30,306 bases of DNA from an uncultured Burkholderiales bacterium (GTDB lineage Bacteria; Pseudomonadota; Gammaproteobacteria; Burkholderiales; Burkholderiaceae_D): positions 372 to 30,677 of the forward strand of contig CALMOR010000167.1 of NCBI GenBank assembly GCA_937872165.1, given 5' to 3'. The stretch's first letter is position 1, and every line of letters begins with the position of its first letter. The position numbers and the translations under genes were made by a program. Shown here piece by piece: positions 22,682 to 30,306 of this stretch. The notes below the pieces were generated by a model. The model saw nothing but the letters and a program-made list of their open reading frames with translations. It was not told the origin of the DNA and did not search any database.

Positions 22682-22687
22682 GATAAT
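22682..22687 (+). promoter_or_regulatory. Possible -10 element of aroC
   Basis: GATAAT followed directly by CGCG, 24 nt before the aroC ATG. No clear -35 is found. It is the third instance of a -10 box followed by CGCG in this window. Confidence 0.4.
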
Positions 22688-22711
22688 CGCGCTCCTTCCA
22701 GCGAGGCCCCG

Positions 22712-23818
22712 ATGTCCGGCTCCAGCTTCGGCCACCTGCTCCGCGTCACCAACTTCGGCGAGTCGCACGGTCCGGCGATCGGTTGCGTCGTCGACGGCTG
22801 TCCGCCCGGGATGGCGCTGACCGTCGACGACCTGCAGCGCGACCTCGATCGCCGCAAGCCCGGCACGTCGCGCCACGTGACCCAGCGACGCGAGAGCGAC
22901 AGCGTCGAGATCCTGTCCGGCGTGTTCGAGGGCCGCACCACCGGCACGCCGATCGCGCTCCTGATCCGCAACGAGGACCAGCGCAGCGGCGACTACGCGG
23001 AGATCGGGCAACGCTTCCGGCCGGGTCACGCGGACTACACCTACTGGCACAAGTACGGCCTGCGCGACCCGCGCGGCGGCGGCCGCTCGTCCGCACGTCT
23101 GACCGCGCCGATGGTGGCCGCGGGCGCGATCGCGAGGAAGTGGCTGGCGCTGCGCTTCGGCACGCGCGTTCGCGGCCGCATGTCGGCGCTGGGCGATATC
23201 GCCATCCCGTGCACGTCGTGGGACGAGGTCGGGCGCAATCCCTTCTTCGCGGCCGATGCCGGCATCGTCGCGCGGCTCGAAGAGACGATGGACGCGTTGC
23301 GCAGGGCCGGCGACTCGGTCGGCGCGCGCATCGAGGTCGAGGCGTCGAACGTGCCGGTGGGACTCGGCTCGCCGCTCTTCGACAAGCTCGATGCCGACAT
23401 CGCGTACGCGATGATGGGCATCAACGCGGTGAAGGGCGTCGAGATCGGCGCGGGCTTCGCGGCCGTCGCGCAGAACGGCAGCGAGCACGGCGACGAGCTG
23501 CTACCGGGGGGCTTCGCGAGCAACAACGCCGGCGGCGTGCTGGGCGGCATCTCGACCGGCCAGCCGATCACGGTGTCGATCGCGATCAAGCCGACGTCGT
23601 CGATCCGCACGCCGCGACGTTCGCTCGACGTCGACGGCCGTCCGGTGACGGTCGAGACCCACGGCCGTCACGATCCGTGCGTCGGCATCCGCGCGACGCC
23701 GATCGCCGAGGCGATGCTGGCACTGGTGCTGATGGACCACGCGCTGCTGCATCGCGCGCAGTGCGGCGACGTGTCGGTCGAGACCGCACCCATCGAAGCC
23801 GTCGCCCGCGCGCGCTGA
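22712..23818 (+). CDS. aroC: Chorismate synthase
   Basis: A 368-residue protein. NFGESHGPAIGCVVDGCPPG (about residues 14-33) is the first chorismate-synthase signature, GGGRSSARLTAP (about 126-137) the second, and NNAGGVLGGISTGQPITVSI (about 271-290) the third. It forms chorismate from 5-enolpyruvylshikimate-3-phosphate using reduced FMN, the last common step to aromatic amino acids and folate. Length and domain order are standard. The ATG has a GCGAGG element upstream and a possible -10 at 22682. The murI gene follows 17 nt later on the same strand, so both are probably one transcript. Confidence 0.98.
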   Translation: MSGSSFGHLLRVTNFGESHGPAIGCVVDGCPPGMALTVDDLQRDLDRRKPGTSRHVTQRRESDSVEILSGVFEGRTTGTPIALLIRNEDQRSGDYAEIGQRFRPGHADYTYWHKYGLRDPRGGGRSSARLTAPMVAAGAIARKWLALRFGTRVRGRMSALGDIAIPCTSWDEVGRNPFFAADAGIVARLEETMDALRRAGDSVGARIEVEASNVPVGLGSPLFDKLDADIAYAMMGINAVKGVEIGAGFAAVAQNGSEHGDELLPGGFASNNAGGVLGGISTGQPITVSIAIKPTSSIRTPRRSLDVDGRPVTVETHGRHDPCVGIRATPIAEAMLALVLMDHALLHRAQCGDVSVETAPIEAVARAR

Positions 23819-23835
23819 CGGCTCGCCGGCCGGTG

Positions 23836-24624
23836 ATGGATGCCGACGCGCCGATCGGCGTCTTCGACTCGGGCGTGGGAGGCCTCTCGGTGCTGCGCGC
23901 GATCCACGCGGCGATGCCGGCCGAGCGGCTGGTCTACGCGGCCGACTCGGCCCACGCGCCTTACGGCGATCGCGACGCGGACTTCGTCGTCGAACGCAGC
24001 GTGCGCATGGTCGACGCCCTCGTCGAACGCGGCGTCAAGGCGCTGGTGATCGCGTGCAACACCGCGTCGGTGCTGGCCGCCGCCCGGTTGCGGGCGCGTC
24101 ACGCGATCCCGATCGTCGCGATGGAGCCGGCCATCAAGCCCGCGGTCGCGCTGAGCCGCTCGCGCGTCGTCGCGGTACTCGCGACCAAGCGCACGCTCGC
24201 GAGCGCGTCGGTGCGGCGTCTCTGCGCGACGCACGGTCTCGCGACGCGCATCCTGCTGCAGCCCTGTCCCGGCCTCGTCGAGCGCGTGGAGGCCGGCGAC
24301 CTGCGAGGCGCGGCCACGCGCACGCTGCTCGATCGTCATGTGGCGCCGATGTTGCGAGCCGGTGCCGACGTCGTCGTGCTCGGCTGCACGCACTACCCGT
24401 TCCTCGTTCCCTCGCTGCGGGAGATCGCCGGTCCCGGGATCGCCATCGTCGACTCGTCGCGGGCCGTCGCGTCCGAGCTGGCGCGGCGCATCGCGCGGTG
24501 CGGCGACGACGGAACGATGCGGACGGACCGCACGCCGCGCTTCCTGTCGACGTCGCCGACGGCTGCCGTGGTCGCGGTGTTCTCGTCGCTGTGGGGGGTG
24601 CCGGTCGACGTCGGTCCGCTCTGA
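23836..24624 (+). CDS. murI: Glutamate racemase
   Basis: A 262-residue protein that makes D-glutamate for peptidoglycan. Both catalytic cysteines are seen: Cys74 in ACNTAS (73-78) and Cys184 in GCTHYPFL (183-190). The N-terminal FDSGVGGLSVLRAI (10-23) carries the Asp-Ser pair, APYGDRD the conserved loop and AMEPAIKP the middle segment. The ATG at 23836 is taken; a GTG at 23833 is immediately before it. Size and motif order are normal. The last 232 bp overlap, antisense, the tail of a glycosyltransferase reading frame, which is unusual. It follows aroC closely. Confidence 0.96.
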   Translation: MDADAPIGVFDSGVGGLSVLRAIHAAMPAERLVYAADSAHAPYGDRDADFVVERSVRMVDALVERGVKALVIACNTASVLAAARLRARHAIPIVAMEPAIKPAVALSRSRVVAVLATKRTLASASVRRLCATHGLATRILLQPCPGLVERVEAGDLRGAATRTLLDRHVAPMLRAGADVVVLGCTHYPFLVPSLREIAGPGIAIVDSSRAVASELARRIARCGDDGTMRTDRTPRFLSTSPTAAVVAVFSSLWGVPVDVGPL

Positions 24625-25559
24625 CGCGGGGGCCGGTCGAGCCCCATCGCGCGACGCAACGCCGCGAGCGCGACGGCGTCCCCGAACTCGCGTTCGATCA
24701 GGGCCGCCGCCGTCGCGTCGCCCGACGACGCGGTCTCGTCGTCGAGGGCGCGGCACAGGCCGTCGACGTCGGACGCGAGCCGCAGCAACCGCGGTCCGAC
24801 ACGCGGCGCGACCCATGCGAGGAAGGGCGTCTCGATCGCGATCACCGGCACCTGCAGCGTCATCGCGAAGAAGAACGAACTGCTGACGACGACGTCGTCG
24901 TCAGCATGCGAGATCAGCAGCGCTGCGCTGCGCGACACGATGGCCTGCGCTTCGGCCTCGGGCAACAGGCCGGGCCGGAACAGGACGTTCGCACGCGGGC
25001 GTGCGGCGAGCTCGGCCGCGTAGTCGCGATCGCCGACCGCCCCCACGATCAACAACGTGCGATCGGCGGGGAACGCGTCGATCAGCGCCTCGAGCCTCTT
25101 GTAGCGGACGACGCGCCCGAAGACGACGTAGTAGCGGGCGGGCAGCGGGTCGAGCGACGTCGCGTCCGGCAACGTCGCCATGCGGTGATAGAGCGGATGA
25201 GGACAGTAGAGCCGCGGTCGCTGGCTCGCGTCGCCCGAATGCGTGATCACCGCGTCGAACAGGCGTTCGTAGCGCGAGACCCAGCGCGACGCGCGAGCCT
25301 CGTGGCCCGGCGCGACCGCATGCGGGTAGTTGTTGTGCCGCACGAAGACGAGCCGCCGCGCCGCGAGCCGCATCGCGAGCGTGCGCGCGAACAGCTTGAC
25401 GATCTTTCGTGCCGCGACCTTCCGGCTGCGACGATCGAGCAGGTCGTTGTCGGTCCAGTTGACGACGACGGCGTCGAGGCGGCCGTCACCGGACCGCAGC
25501 GTCGCGACGACACCGTCGAACGACACGACCTCCGCGAACGACGACAGCAGCTCGCGCAT
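24393..25559 (-). CDS. GT-B fold glycosyltransferase (GT4-like); N-terminus probably longer, C-terminus antisense to murI
   Basis: A 388-residue frame with a GT-B C-terminal domain: YYVVFGRVVRYKRLEALIDA (sugar-nucleotide-binding half) and ISHADDDVVVSSSFFFAMTL with the acidic-Ser region where a GT4 E-x7-E motif usually lies. The ATG at 25559 is only the first ATG. The frame continues upstream without a stop, reading IRRIAYLPFVRDRDEKAYTF, clearly the first beta-strand and helix of a GT-B fold, to an ATT at 25622, where homologues would have Met. The last 77 codons lie antisense to murI and extend past the expected end of the fold (about AMGLDRPPR). Sugar and acceptor are unknown. It may use a rare start or be decaying. 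Confidence 0.7.
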   Translation of the reverse strand: MRELLSSFAEVVSFDGVVATLRSGDGRLDAVVVNWTDNDLLDRRSRKVAARKIVKLFARTLAMRLAARRLVFVRHNNYPHAVAPGHEARASRWVSRYERLFDAVITHSGDASQRPRLYCPHPLYHRMATLPDATSLDPLPARYYVVFGRVVRYKRLEALIDAFPADRTLLIVGAVGDRDYAAELAARPRANVLFRPGLLPEAEAQAIVSRSAALLISHADDDVVVSSSFFFAMTLQVPVIAIETPFLAWVAPRVGPRLLRLASDVDGLCRALDDETASSGDATAAALIEREFGDAVALAALRRAMGLDRPPRQSGPTSTGTPHSDENTATTAAVGDVDRKRGVRSVRIVPSSPHRAMRRASSDATARDESTMAIPGPAISRSEGTRNG

Positions 25560-25624
25560 GCGGAAGGTGTAGGCCTTCTCGTCGCGGTCGCGGACGAAAG
25601 GCAGGTAGGCGATGCGTCGAATGG

Positions 25625-25651
25625 CGATGCGATCGATGCGATCGATGCGAC
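25625..25651. repeat. Three 9-bp tandem repeats between the chalcone-isomerase-like and glycosyltransferase genes
   Basis: CGATGCGAT at 25625 and 25634, then CGATGCGAC at 25643. The period is a multiple of three, so it does not change the reading frame that joins the two genes across a TAG at 25656-25658. Confidence 0.8.
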
Positions 25652-25655
25652 CGAC

Positions 25656-26234
25656 CTACTTGCCGCCGAGCATCGCGGGCTTCAATCCCGCGTCGGCCGG
25701 CTCGTCGCCGAGCCAGATCTTGAGGATCGCGTTGTAGAAGCCTTCGTCGGGGATCGGATCGGCGACCGGCTTGCCGTCGACGACGACGACGGTGCCGCTG
25801 TTCGGGATCCAGTCGACGCTGAAGGTCTCGCCTTTCTTCAGCTTGGGGATCCTGCCGAAGATGTCGCCCATCGCGAGCAACTGCAGTCCGAAACGACGCG
25901 TCTCCTCGGGCGTCGAGTTCTTCCGGATGCCGGTCAGCAGCGCCTGCCCGAGCTCGTCGCTCGACACCTCGCGCAGCAGCGTCACGCCGACACGCTTGGC
26001 GCCCGGCAACGCGAGGATGTCCTTCGTGTTGTCCTTCTTCTGCGGCACGTAGAGCGCGGCCACGTAGACCTTGAAGACGAGGCGCGTGCGGACGCCGGCG
26101 CCGTTGAGCACGAGCCTCTGTCCGGCGACGGTCGCCTCGTCGTCGACCCTGACGCCCGCGACCTCGGTCGCCGCCCATGCACCGGTCGCGGCCAGCACCA
26201 TCAACCACGACGCGAACCGTCGCATGCGCTTCAT
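25656..26234 (-). CDS. Chalcone-isomerase-like exported protein
   Basis: A 192-residue protein. A signal peptide (about residues 1-22, MRRFASWLMVLAATGAWAA) is followed by a chalcone-isomerase-like domain with the segments LVLNGAGVRTRLVFKVYVAA and LYVPQKKDNTKDILAL, then KRVGVTLLREVSSDELGQAL, FSVDWIPNSGTVVVVDGKPV, and a C-terminal FYNAILKIWLGDEPADAGLK. Bacterial members of this family are exported, of unknown function, and not known to act on chalcones. A GAGGAGACACA element gives a good ribosome-binding site for the ATG at 26234. The stop TAG is in the same frame as the downstream glycosyltransferase reading frame, with no other stop between. It is divergent from leuC with 170 bp between. Confidence 0.85.
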   Translation of the reverse strand: MKRMRRFASWLMVLAATGAWAATEVAGVRVDDEATVAGQRLVLNGAGVRTRLVFKVYVAALYVPQKKDNTKDILALPGAKRVGVTLLREVSSDELGQALLTGIRKNSTPEETRRFGLQLLAMGDIFGRIPKLKKGETFSVDWIPNSGTVVVVDGKPVADPIPDEGFYNAILKIWLGDEPADAGLKPAMLGGK

Positions 26235-26359
26235 TGTGTCTCCTCGGTTGACGCGGGCGCCCGACGGCTCGCGGGGCCGGAACGATGCCACGGGCTGCAG
26301 GCGCGCGCAACGACGCGTGGCGCGCATGCCGCGGGGACGAGGTCGACGGTCCCCTGTGG

Positions 26360-26365
26360 CATAAT
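26360..26365 (+). promoter_or_regulatory. Possible -10 element of leuC
   Basis: CATAAT 39 nt before the leuC ATG, in an AT-rich patch (ATAATTTTC) that stands out from the GC-rich background. No convincing -35 is seen. No leucine leader peptide was recognised. Confidence 0.35.
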
Positions 26366-26404
26366 TTTCGACCCTCCGTCCTGCCCCGCGCGTCACCGAC
26401 CCCG

Positions 26405-27811
26405 ATGGCCCAGACCCTCTACGACAAGCTGTGGGACGCGCACGTCGTGCACAGCGAAGAAGACGGCACCGCGATCCTCTACATCGATCGCCACCTGCTG
26501 CACGAGGTCACGAGCCCGCAGGCCTTCGAGGGTCTGCGCCTCGCCGACCGGCAGCCGTGGCGCAACAGCGCCAACCTCGCGGTCGCCGACCACAACGTGC
26601 CGACCAAGCATCGTGCCGACGGCATCGCCGACCCGGTCTCGCGCCTGCAGGTCGAGACGCTCGACGCGAACGCGCGAAAGTACGGCCTGACCTACTTCGA
26701 CATGGGCGATCGCCGGCAGGGCATCGTCCACATCATCGGACCCGAGCAGGGTGCGACGCTGCCCGGCATGACGGTGGTGTGCGGCGACTCGCACACCAGC
26801 ACGCACGGCGCGTTCGCGGCATTGGCGTTCGGCATCGGCACGTCCGAGGTCGAGCACGTGCTCGCGACCCAGACGCTGGTGACGAAGAAGTCGAAGAACA
26901 TGCTGGTCCGCGTGAACGGGATCCTGCCGCGCGGCTGCACCGCGAAGGACCTCGTGCTCGCGGTCATCGGCCGCATCGGCACCGCCGGCGGCACCGGGCA
27001 TGCCATCGAGTTCGCCGGCAGCGCCGTCCGCGCGCTGTCGATGGAAGGCCGCATGACGGTCTGCAACATGGCGATCGAGGCCGGCGCGCGTTCGGGGATG
27101 ATCGCCTGCGACGCGACCACCATCGACTATGTGCGGGGTCGTCCGTACACGCCGCGCGGCGCGCTCTGGGACGCCGCGGTCGCCGAGTGGGGCATGCTGC
27201 ATTCGGACCCGGGCGCGCACTTCGATCGCGTCGTCGAGTTCGACGCGGCGGCGATCGTGCCGCAGGTCACCTGGGGCACGTCGCCCGAGATGGTCTCGAC
27301 GATCGACGGCCGCGTTCCCGACCCCGATCGCGAACACGACGCCCAGAAGCGCGCCGGCATCGAGCGCGCACTGGCCTACATGGGTCTCGACCCGAACACG
27401 CGGATCGACCGGATCGCGATCGACAAGGTCTTCATCGGCTCGTGCACCAACGGGCGCATCGAGGATCTGCGCGACGCGGCCGCCGTCGTCAAGCGCCTCA
27501 ACAAACGCATCGCGAAGAACGTCAAGGCGGCGATGGTGGTGCCGGGCTCGGGGCTCGTGAAGGCGCAGGCCGAGGCCGAGGGCCTCGACCGCATCTTCAT
27601 CGGCGCCGGCTTCGAATGGCGCGATCCCGGTTGCTCGATGTGCCTCGCGATGAACGCCGACCGCCTCGAGCCGGGCGAGCGCTGCGCGTCGACGTCGAAC
27701 CGCAACTTCGAGGGCCGTCAGGGGCAGGGCGGCCGCACCCATCTCGTCAGTCCGGCGATGGCCGCCGCCGCCGGCATCGAAGGACACTTCGTCGACGTCA
27801 GGGCGCTCTGA
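26405..27811 (+). CDS. leuC: 3-isopropylmalate dehydratase, large subunit
   Basis: A 468-residue aconitase-superfamily protein. MAQTLYDKLWDAHVV is the standard opening, and VVCGDSHTSTHGAFAALAFG (about 126-145) the aconitase signature. The [4Fe-4S] cysteines are at about 347 (GSCTNGR), 410 and 413 (PGCSMCLAMN). With LeuD it converts 2-isopropylmalate to 3-isopropylmalate in leucine biosynthesis. The frame is open further upstream, but the start at 26405 matches the family N-terminus. LeuD follows with a TGATG overlap, so translational coupling is likely. Confidence 0.98.
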   Translation: MAQTLYDKLWDAHVVHSEEDGTAILYIDRHLLHEVTSPQAFEGLRLADRQPWRNSANLAVADHNVPTKHRADGIADPVSRLQVETLDANARKYGLTYFDMGDRRQGIVHIIGPEQGATLPGMTVVCGDSHTSTHGAFAALAFGIGTSEVEHVLATQTLVTKKSKNMLVRVNGILPRGCTAKDLVLAVIGRIGTAGGTGHAIEFAGSAVRALSMEGRMTVCNMAIEAGARSGMIACDATTIDYVRGRPYTPRGALWDAAVAEWGMLHSDPGAHFDRVVEFDAAAIVPQVTWGTSPEMVSTIDGRVPDPDREHDAQKRAGIERALAYMGLDPNTRIDRIAIDKVFIGSCTNGRIEDLRDAAAVVKRLNKRIAKNVKAAMVVPGSGLVKAQAEAEGLDRIFIGAGFEWRDPGCSMCLAMNADRLEPGERCASTSNRNFEGRQGQGGRTHLVSPAMAAAAGIEGHFVDVRAL

Positions 27812-28458
27812 TGGAACCGTTCCGCATCCACCGCGGCCTCGTCGCGCCGATGGACCGCGACAACGTCGACACCGACGCGATCATCCCGAAGCAGTTCCTC
27901 AAGTCGATCGCGCGGACCGGTTTCGGCGACAACCTCTTCGACGCGTGGCGCTTCCTCGACCACGGCGAGCCGGGGATGGACCCGCGCTCTCGCCGACCCG
28001 ATCCCGACTTCGTGCTCAACCAGCCGCGATACCGCGGCGCGTCGGTGCTCGTCGCCGGCAAGAACTTCGGTTGCGGATCGTCGCGCGAGCACGCGCCGTG
28101 GGCGCTGCTGCAGTACGGCTTCCGCGCGATCGTCGCGCCGTCGTATGCCGACATCTTCTACAACAACTGCTTCAAGAACGGCCTGCTGCCGCTGGTGCTG
28201 CCCGAGGCCGAGGTCGAGCGGCTGATCCACGACGCGGCCGTCGCGGTCGGCTACGCGCTCACCATCGACCTCGAGCGCCAGATCGTCGTCGATCCCGCGG
28301 GACGGAGCAGCGCCTTCGAGGTCGAGCCCTTCCGCAAGTACTGCCTCGTCAACGGCTTCGACGACATCGGCCTGACGCTGCGGCAGTCCGATCGCATCCG
28401 CGCGTTCGAGGTCGAGCGCCTGTCCAAACGCCCCTGGCTCGCGAACACGATCGTCTGA
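27811..28458 (+). CDS. leuD: 3-isopropylmalate dehydratase, small subunit
   Basis: A 215-residue protein. FRIHRGLVAPMDRDNVDTDA (4-23) and IIPKQFLKSIARTGFG are the swivel-domain signature. FGCGSSREHAPWALLQYGFR (about 88-107) is the conserved substrate-binding stretch, and ADIFYNNCFKNGLLPLVL follows. It supplies the mobile domain to LeuC. The ATG overlaps the leuC stop by one base. The size is standard. The next gene, leuB, is 69 nt downstream. Confidence 0.98.
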   Translation: MEPFRIHRGLVAPMDRDNVDTDAIIPKQFLKSIARTGFGDNLFDAWRFLDHGEPGMDPRSRRPDPDFVLNQPRYRGASVLVAGKNFGCGSSREHAPWALLQYGFRAIVAPSYADIFYNNCFKNGLLPLVLPEAEVERLIHDAAVAVGYALTIDLERQIVVDPAGRSSAFEVEPFRKYCLVNGFDDIGLTLRQSDRIRAFEVERLSKRPWLANTIV

Positions 28459-28527
28459 GTCGTCCGATTCGCGTCGGTGCTCCCTGCGGCGTGTCCTCGC
28501 GCTGCGGATCAACAACAGGACCATCCG

Positions 28528-29622
28528 TTGAACATCGCCATCCTGCCCGGTGACGGCATCGGGCCCGAGATCGTCGCCGAAGCCGTAAAGGTTCTTTACG
28601 CGCTCGACGAGTCCGTCGCGCTCGAGACGGCCGAGGTCGGCGGCGCCGCGTACGCGGTCCGTGGTCATCCGCTGCCCGAGTCCACGCTGCGGATCGCGAA
28701 GGACGCCGACGCGATCCTGTTCGGCGCGGTGGGCGACCGGCGGTTCGACGCGCTGCCGCGCGCGCTGCGCCCCGAGCAGGCGATCCTCGGACTGCGTCGC
28801 GAGCTCGGCCTGTTCGCGAACCTGCGTCCCGCGATCCTCTATCCCGAGCTCGCCGACGCGTCGTCGCTGAAGCCCGAGGTGGTCGCGGGCCTCGACATCC
28901 TGATCGTCCGCGAGCTGACCGGCGACATCTATTTCGGCCAGCCGCGCGGCCGCCGCGCGTCGCCCGACGGTGCCTTCGCCGGAGCCGACGAGGCGTTCGA
29001 CACGATGCGCTACACGCGGCCCGAGATCGAACGCATCGCGCGCGTGGCGTTCGAAGCGGCGACGAAGCGGAAGGCCGCCGGCCACGCGGGCAGGGTGACC
29101 AGCGTCGACAAGGCCAACGTGCTCGAGACCTTCCAGTTCTGGCGCGACGTCGTGACCGAGGTCCACGCCGACTATCCCGACGTGGCGCTCGACCACCTGT
29201 ACGTCGACAACGCGGCGATGCAGCTCGTCAGGGCGCCGAAGGACTTCGACGTGCTCGTCACCGGCAACATGTTCGGCGACATCCTGTCCGACGAGGCCGC
29301 GATGCTGACCGGCTCGATCGGCATGCTGCCGTCGGCTTCGCTCGACGCGGCGTCGAAGGGACTCTACGAACCGTCGCACGGCTCGGCTCCCGACCTCGCC
29401 GGCAAGGGCGTCGCCAATCCGCTCGCGACCATCCTGTCGGCGGCGATGATGCTGCGCTACACGTTCGGCAACGTCGGTGCCGCCGAGCGCATCGAGGGCG
29501 CGGTGCGTGCCGTGCTGGCGCGGGGACTCCGGACCGCGGACATCGCTTCGAAGGGAACGACGAGCGTAGGGACGAAGGCGATGGGCGACGCCGTCGTCGC
29601 CGCGTTGCGCGCCGCTCGGTGA
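28528..29622 (+). CDS. leuB: 3-isopropylmalate dehydrogenase
   Basis: A 364-residue protein. NIAILPGDGIGPEIVAEAVK opens the fold. FGAVGDRRFDALP and LGLFANLRPAILYPEL carry substrate-contact arginines, and VRELTGDIYFGQPRG, SVDKANVLETFQFWRDVV and VTGNMFGDILSDEAAMLTGS cover the catalytic Tyr, Lys and Asp residues. It oxidises 3-isopropylmalate with NAD. The start is TTG at 28528, preceded by ACAGGA at a good distance; no ATG or GTG exists at the conserved position, and this gives nearly the E. coli length. It continues the leuCD operon, with asd 31 nt downstream. Confidence 0.96.
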   Translation: MNIAILPGDGIGPEIVAEAVKVLYALDESVALETAEVGGAAYAVRGHPLPESTLRIAKDADAILFGAVGDRRFDALPRALRPEQAILGLRRELGLFANLRPAILYPELADASSLKPEVVAGLDILIVRELTGDIYFGQPRGRRASPDGAFAGADEAFDTMRYTRPEIERIARVAFEAATKRKAAGHAGRVTSVDKANVLETFQFWRDVVTEVHADYPDVALDHLYVDNAAMQLVRAPKDFDVLVTGNMFGDILSDEAAMLTGSIGMLPSASLDAASKGLYEPSHGSAPDLAGKGVANPLATILSAAMMLRYTFGNVGAAERIEGAVRAVLARGLRTADIASKGTTSVGTKAMGDAVVAALRAAR

Positions 29623-29653
29623 CGGGACACCGGCAATCGAACAGGGGAAGGAC

Positions 29654-30306
29654 ATGAAGACCGTCGGTCTGGTGGGATGGCGAGGGATGGTGGGCTCGGT
29701 ACTGATGCAGCGCATGCGCGACGAAGGCGACTTCGCGCGCATCGAGCCGGTGTTCTTCAGCACGTCCAACGCGGGGGGGCCGGGGCCGACCATCGATGGC
29801 GTCGCCGCTACGACGTGCGAGGACGCGTTCGACCTCGACGCGCTCGGGCGACTCGACATCGTCGTCACCTGCCAGGGCGGCGACTACACCGGCGAGGTCC
29901 ATCCGAAGCTGCGCGCGTCCGGATGGACCGGCGTCTGGATCGATGCCGCGAAGACGCTGCGGATGAGCGACGACGCGGTGATCGTGCTCGACCCGGTCAA
30001 TCGAACGGTGATCGACGCCGCGATCGGGCGCGGTGTCCGCGACTTCATCGGCAGCAACTGCACGGTCGCCGCGATGCTGATGGCCGTCGGTGGCCTCTTC
30101 AACGAAGACCTGGTCGAGTGGATGACCTGCACCACGTACCAGGCCGCGTCGGGCGGGGGCGCACAGCACATGCGCGAGTTGCTGACGCAGTTCGGCACGC
30201 TGCACGATGCGGTCGCGGGCGCGCTCGCCGACCCGTCTTCGGCGATCCTCGACATCGATCGCAAGGTGCTCGCCGCGCAGCACGGCCTGTCGAAGGAGGA
30301 GACCGC
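29654..30306 (+). CDS. asd: Aspartate-semialdehyde dehydrogenase (partial, N-terminal 217 residues)
   Basis: An open frame from an ATG with GGGGAAGG upstream, cut by the right edge of the window. MKTVGLVGWRGMVGSVLMQR is the characteristic start with the NADP-binding glycines. FFSTSNAGGPGP and CQGGDYTGEVHPKLR follow. FIGSNCTVAAMLMAVGGLF holds the catalytic cysteine at about residue 136. It reduces aspartyl phosphate to aspartate semialdehyde, feeding lysine, threonine and methionine. It is 31 nt after leuB, the arrangement common in betaproteobacteria. The end cannot be seen. Confidence 0.97.
   Translation, partial: MKTVGLVGWRGMVGSVLMQRMRDEGDFARIEPVFFSTSNAGGPGPTIDGVAATTCEDAFDLDALGRLDIVVTCQGGDYTGEVHPKLRASGWTGVWIDAAKTLRMSDDAVIVLDPVNRTVIDAAIGRGVRDFIGSNCTVAAMLMAVGGLFNEDLVEWMTCTTYQAASGGGAQHMRELLTQFGTLHDAVAGALADPSSAILDIDRKVLAAQHGLSKEET

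Noticed and set aside
25656..25658. Recoded UAG (read-through or pyrrolysine) joining the chalcone-isomerase-like protein to the glycosyltransferase
   Set aside because: No recoding element or pyrrolysine gene is seen, and the chalcone-isomerase-like protein ends at a natural length; a rare or lost start is simpler.
26393..29868. Long minus-strand ORFs (464 and 716 codons) opposite leuC, leuD and leuB
   Set aside because: They are antisense shadows in GC-rich coding sequence. The plus-strand proteins are unmistakable and no motif is seen in the antisense translations.

Overview
The window is about 30 kb of very GC-rich, tightly packed bacterial chromosome. It looks like a betaproteobacterium, most likely of the Burkholderiales or a close relative. 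The reasons are the order rpsP-rimM-trmD-rplS followed by a CoA-pyrophosphatase and a CobD/CbiB-like membrane protein, the block leuC-leuD-leuB-asd, a phasin-like protein, and small families typical of the class (DUF2069, DUF4124, chalcone-isomerase-like). Almost everything is core or house-keeping metabolism. I see no phage, transposon, CRISPR array, rRNA or tRNA.

Layout. 1-1001: the end of a phasin-like gene (minus strand) divergent from yaeQ. 1002-3548: a ribosome/tRNA-modification operon, rpsP-rimM-trmD-rplS, behind a near-consensus promoter, closed by a hairpin. 3634-4889: a CoA diphosphatase overlapping an acetyltransferase. 5041-6030: the CobD/CbiB-like protein. 6031-6713: no intact gene, but a probable frameshifted small ORF and lower GC. 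6714-7748: dusA. 7749-8127: a long heptanucleotide repeat array. 8128-12315 (minus): a five-gene run wrbA, L-2-hydroxyglutarate-oxidase-like, DUF2069, D-2-hydroxyacid-dehydrogenase-like flavoprotein and DUF4124, suggesting 2-hydroxyacid (possibly 2-hydroxyglutarate) clean-up coupled to quinone or respiratory chemistry. 12460-13803: a YihY/BrkB membrane protein. 13855-16381 (minus): metY, an alpha/beta hydrolase and a DUF962 protein. 16563-19199: prolyl aminopeptidase, a CBS-pair protein and a small FAD oxidoreductase. 19344-21576: a cysteine-free ArsR-type regulator with an LplT-PlsC fusion, behind a clear promoter and palindrome. 21583-22611 (minus): an exported dienelactone-hydrolase-like protein. 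22712-24624: aroC and murI. 24393-26234 (minus): a glycosyltransferase with an unusual start and an antisense tail, preceded by a chalcone-isomerase-like exported protein. 26405-30306: leuC-leuD-leuB-asd, cut by the window edge.

The most unusual signal is non-coding. Three separate arrays with a strict 7-bp period lie directly downstream of genes (after yaeQ, after rimM, and between dusA and the DUF4124 gene). Their heptad sequences differ but the period is the same. Other points worth checking are the palindrome in front of the ArsR/LplT-PlsC pair, the glycosyltransferase whose natural N-terminus begins at an ATT codon in the same frame as the upstream gene, and a recurring -10 element followed by CGCG.
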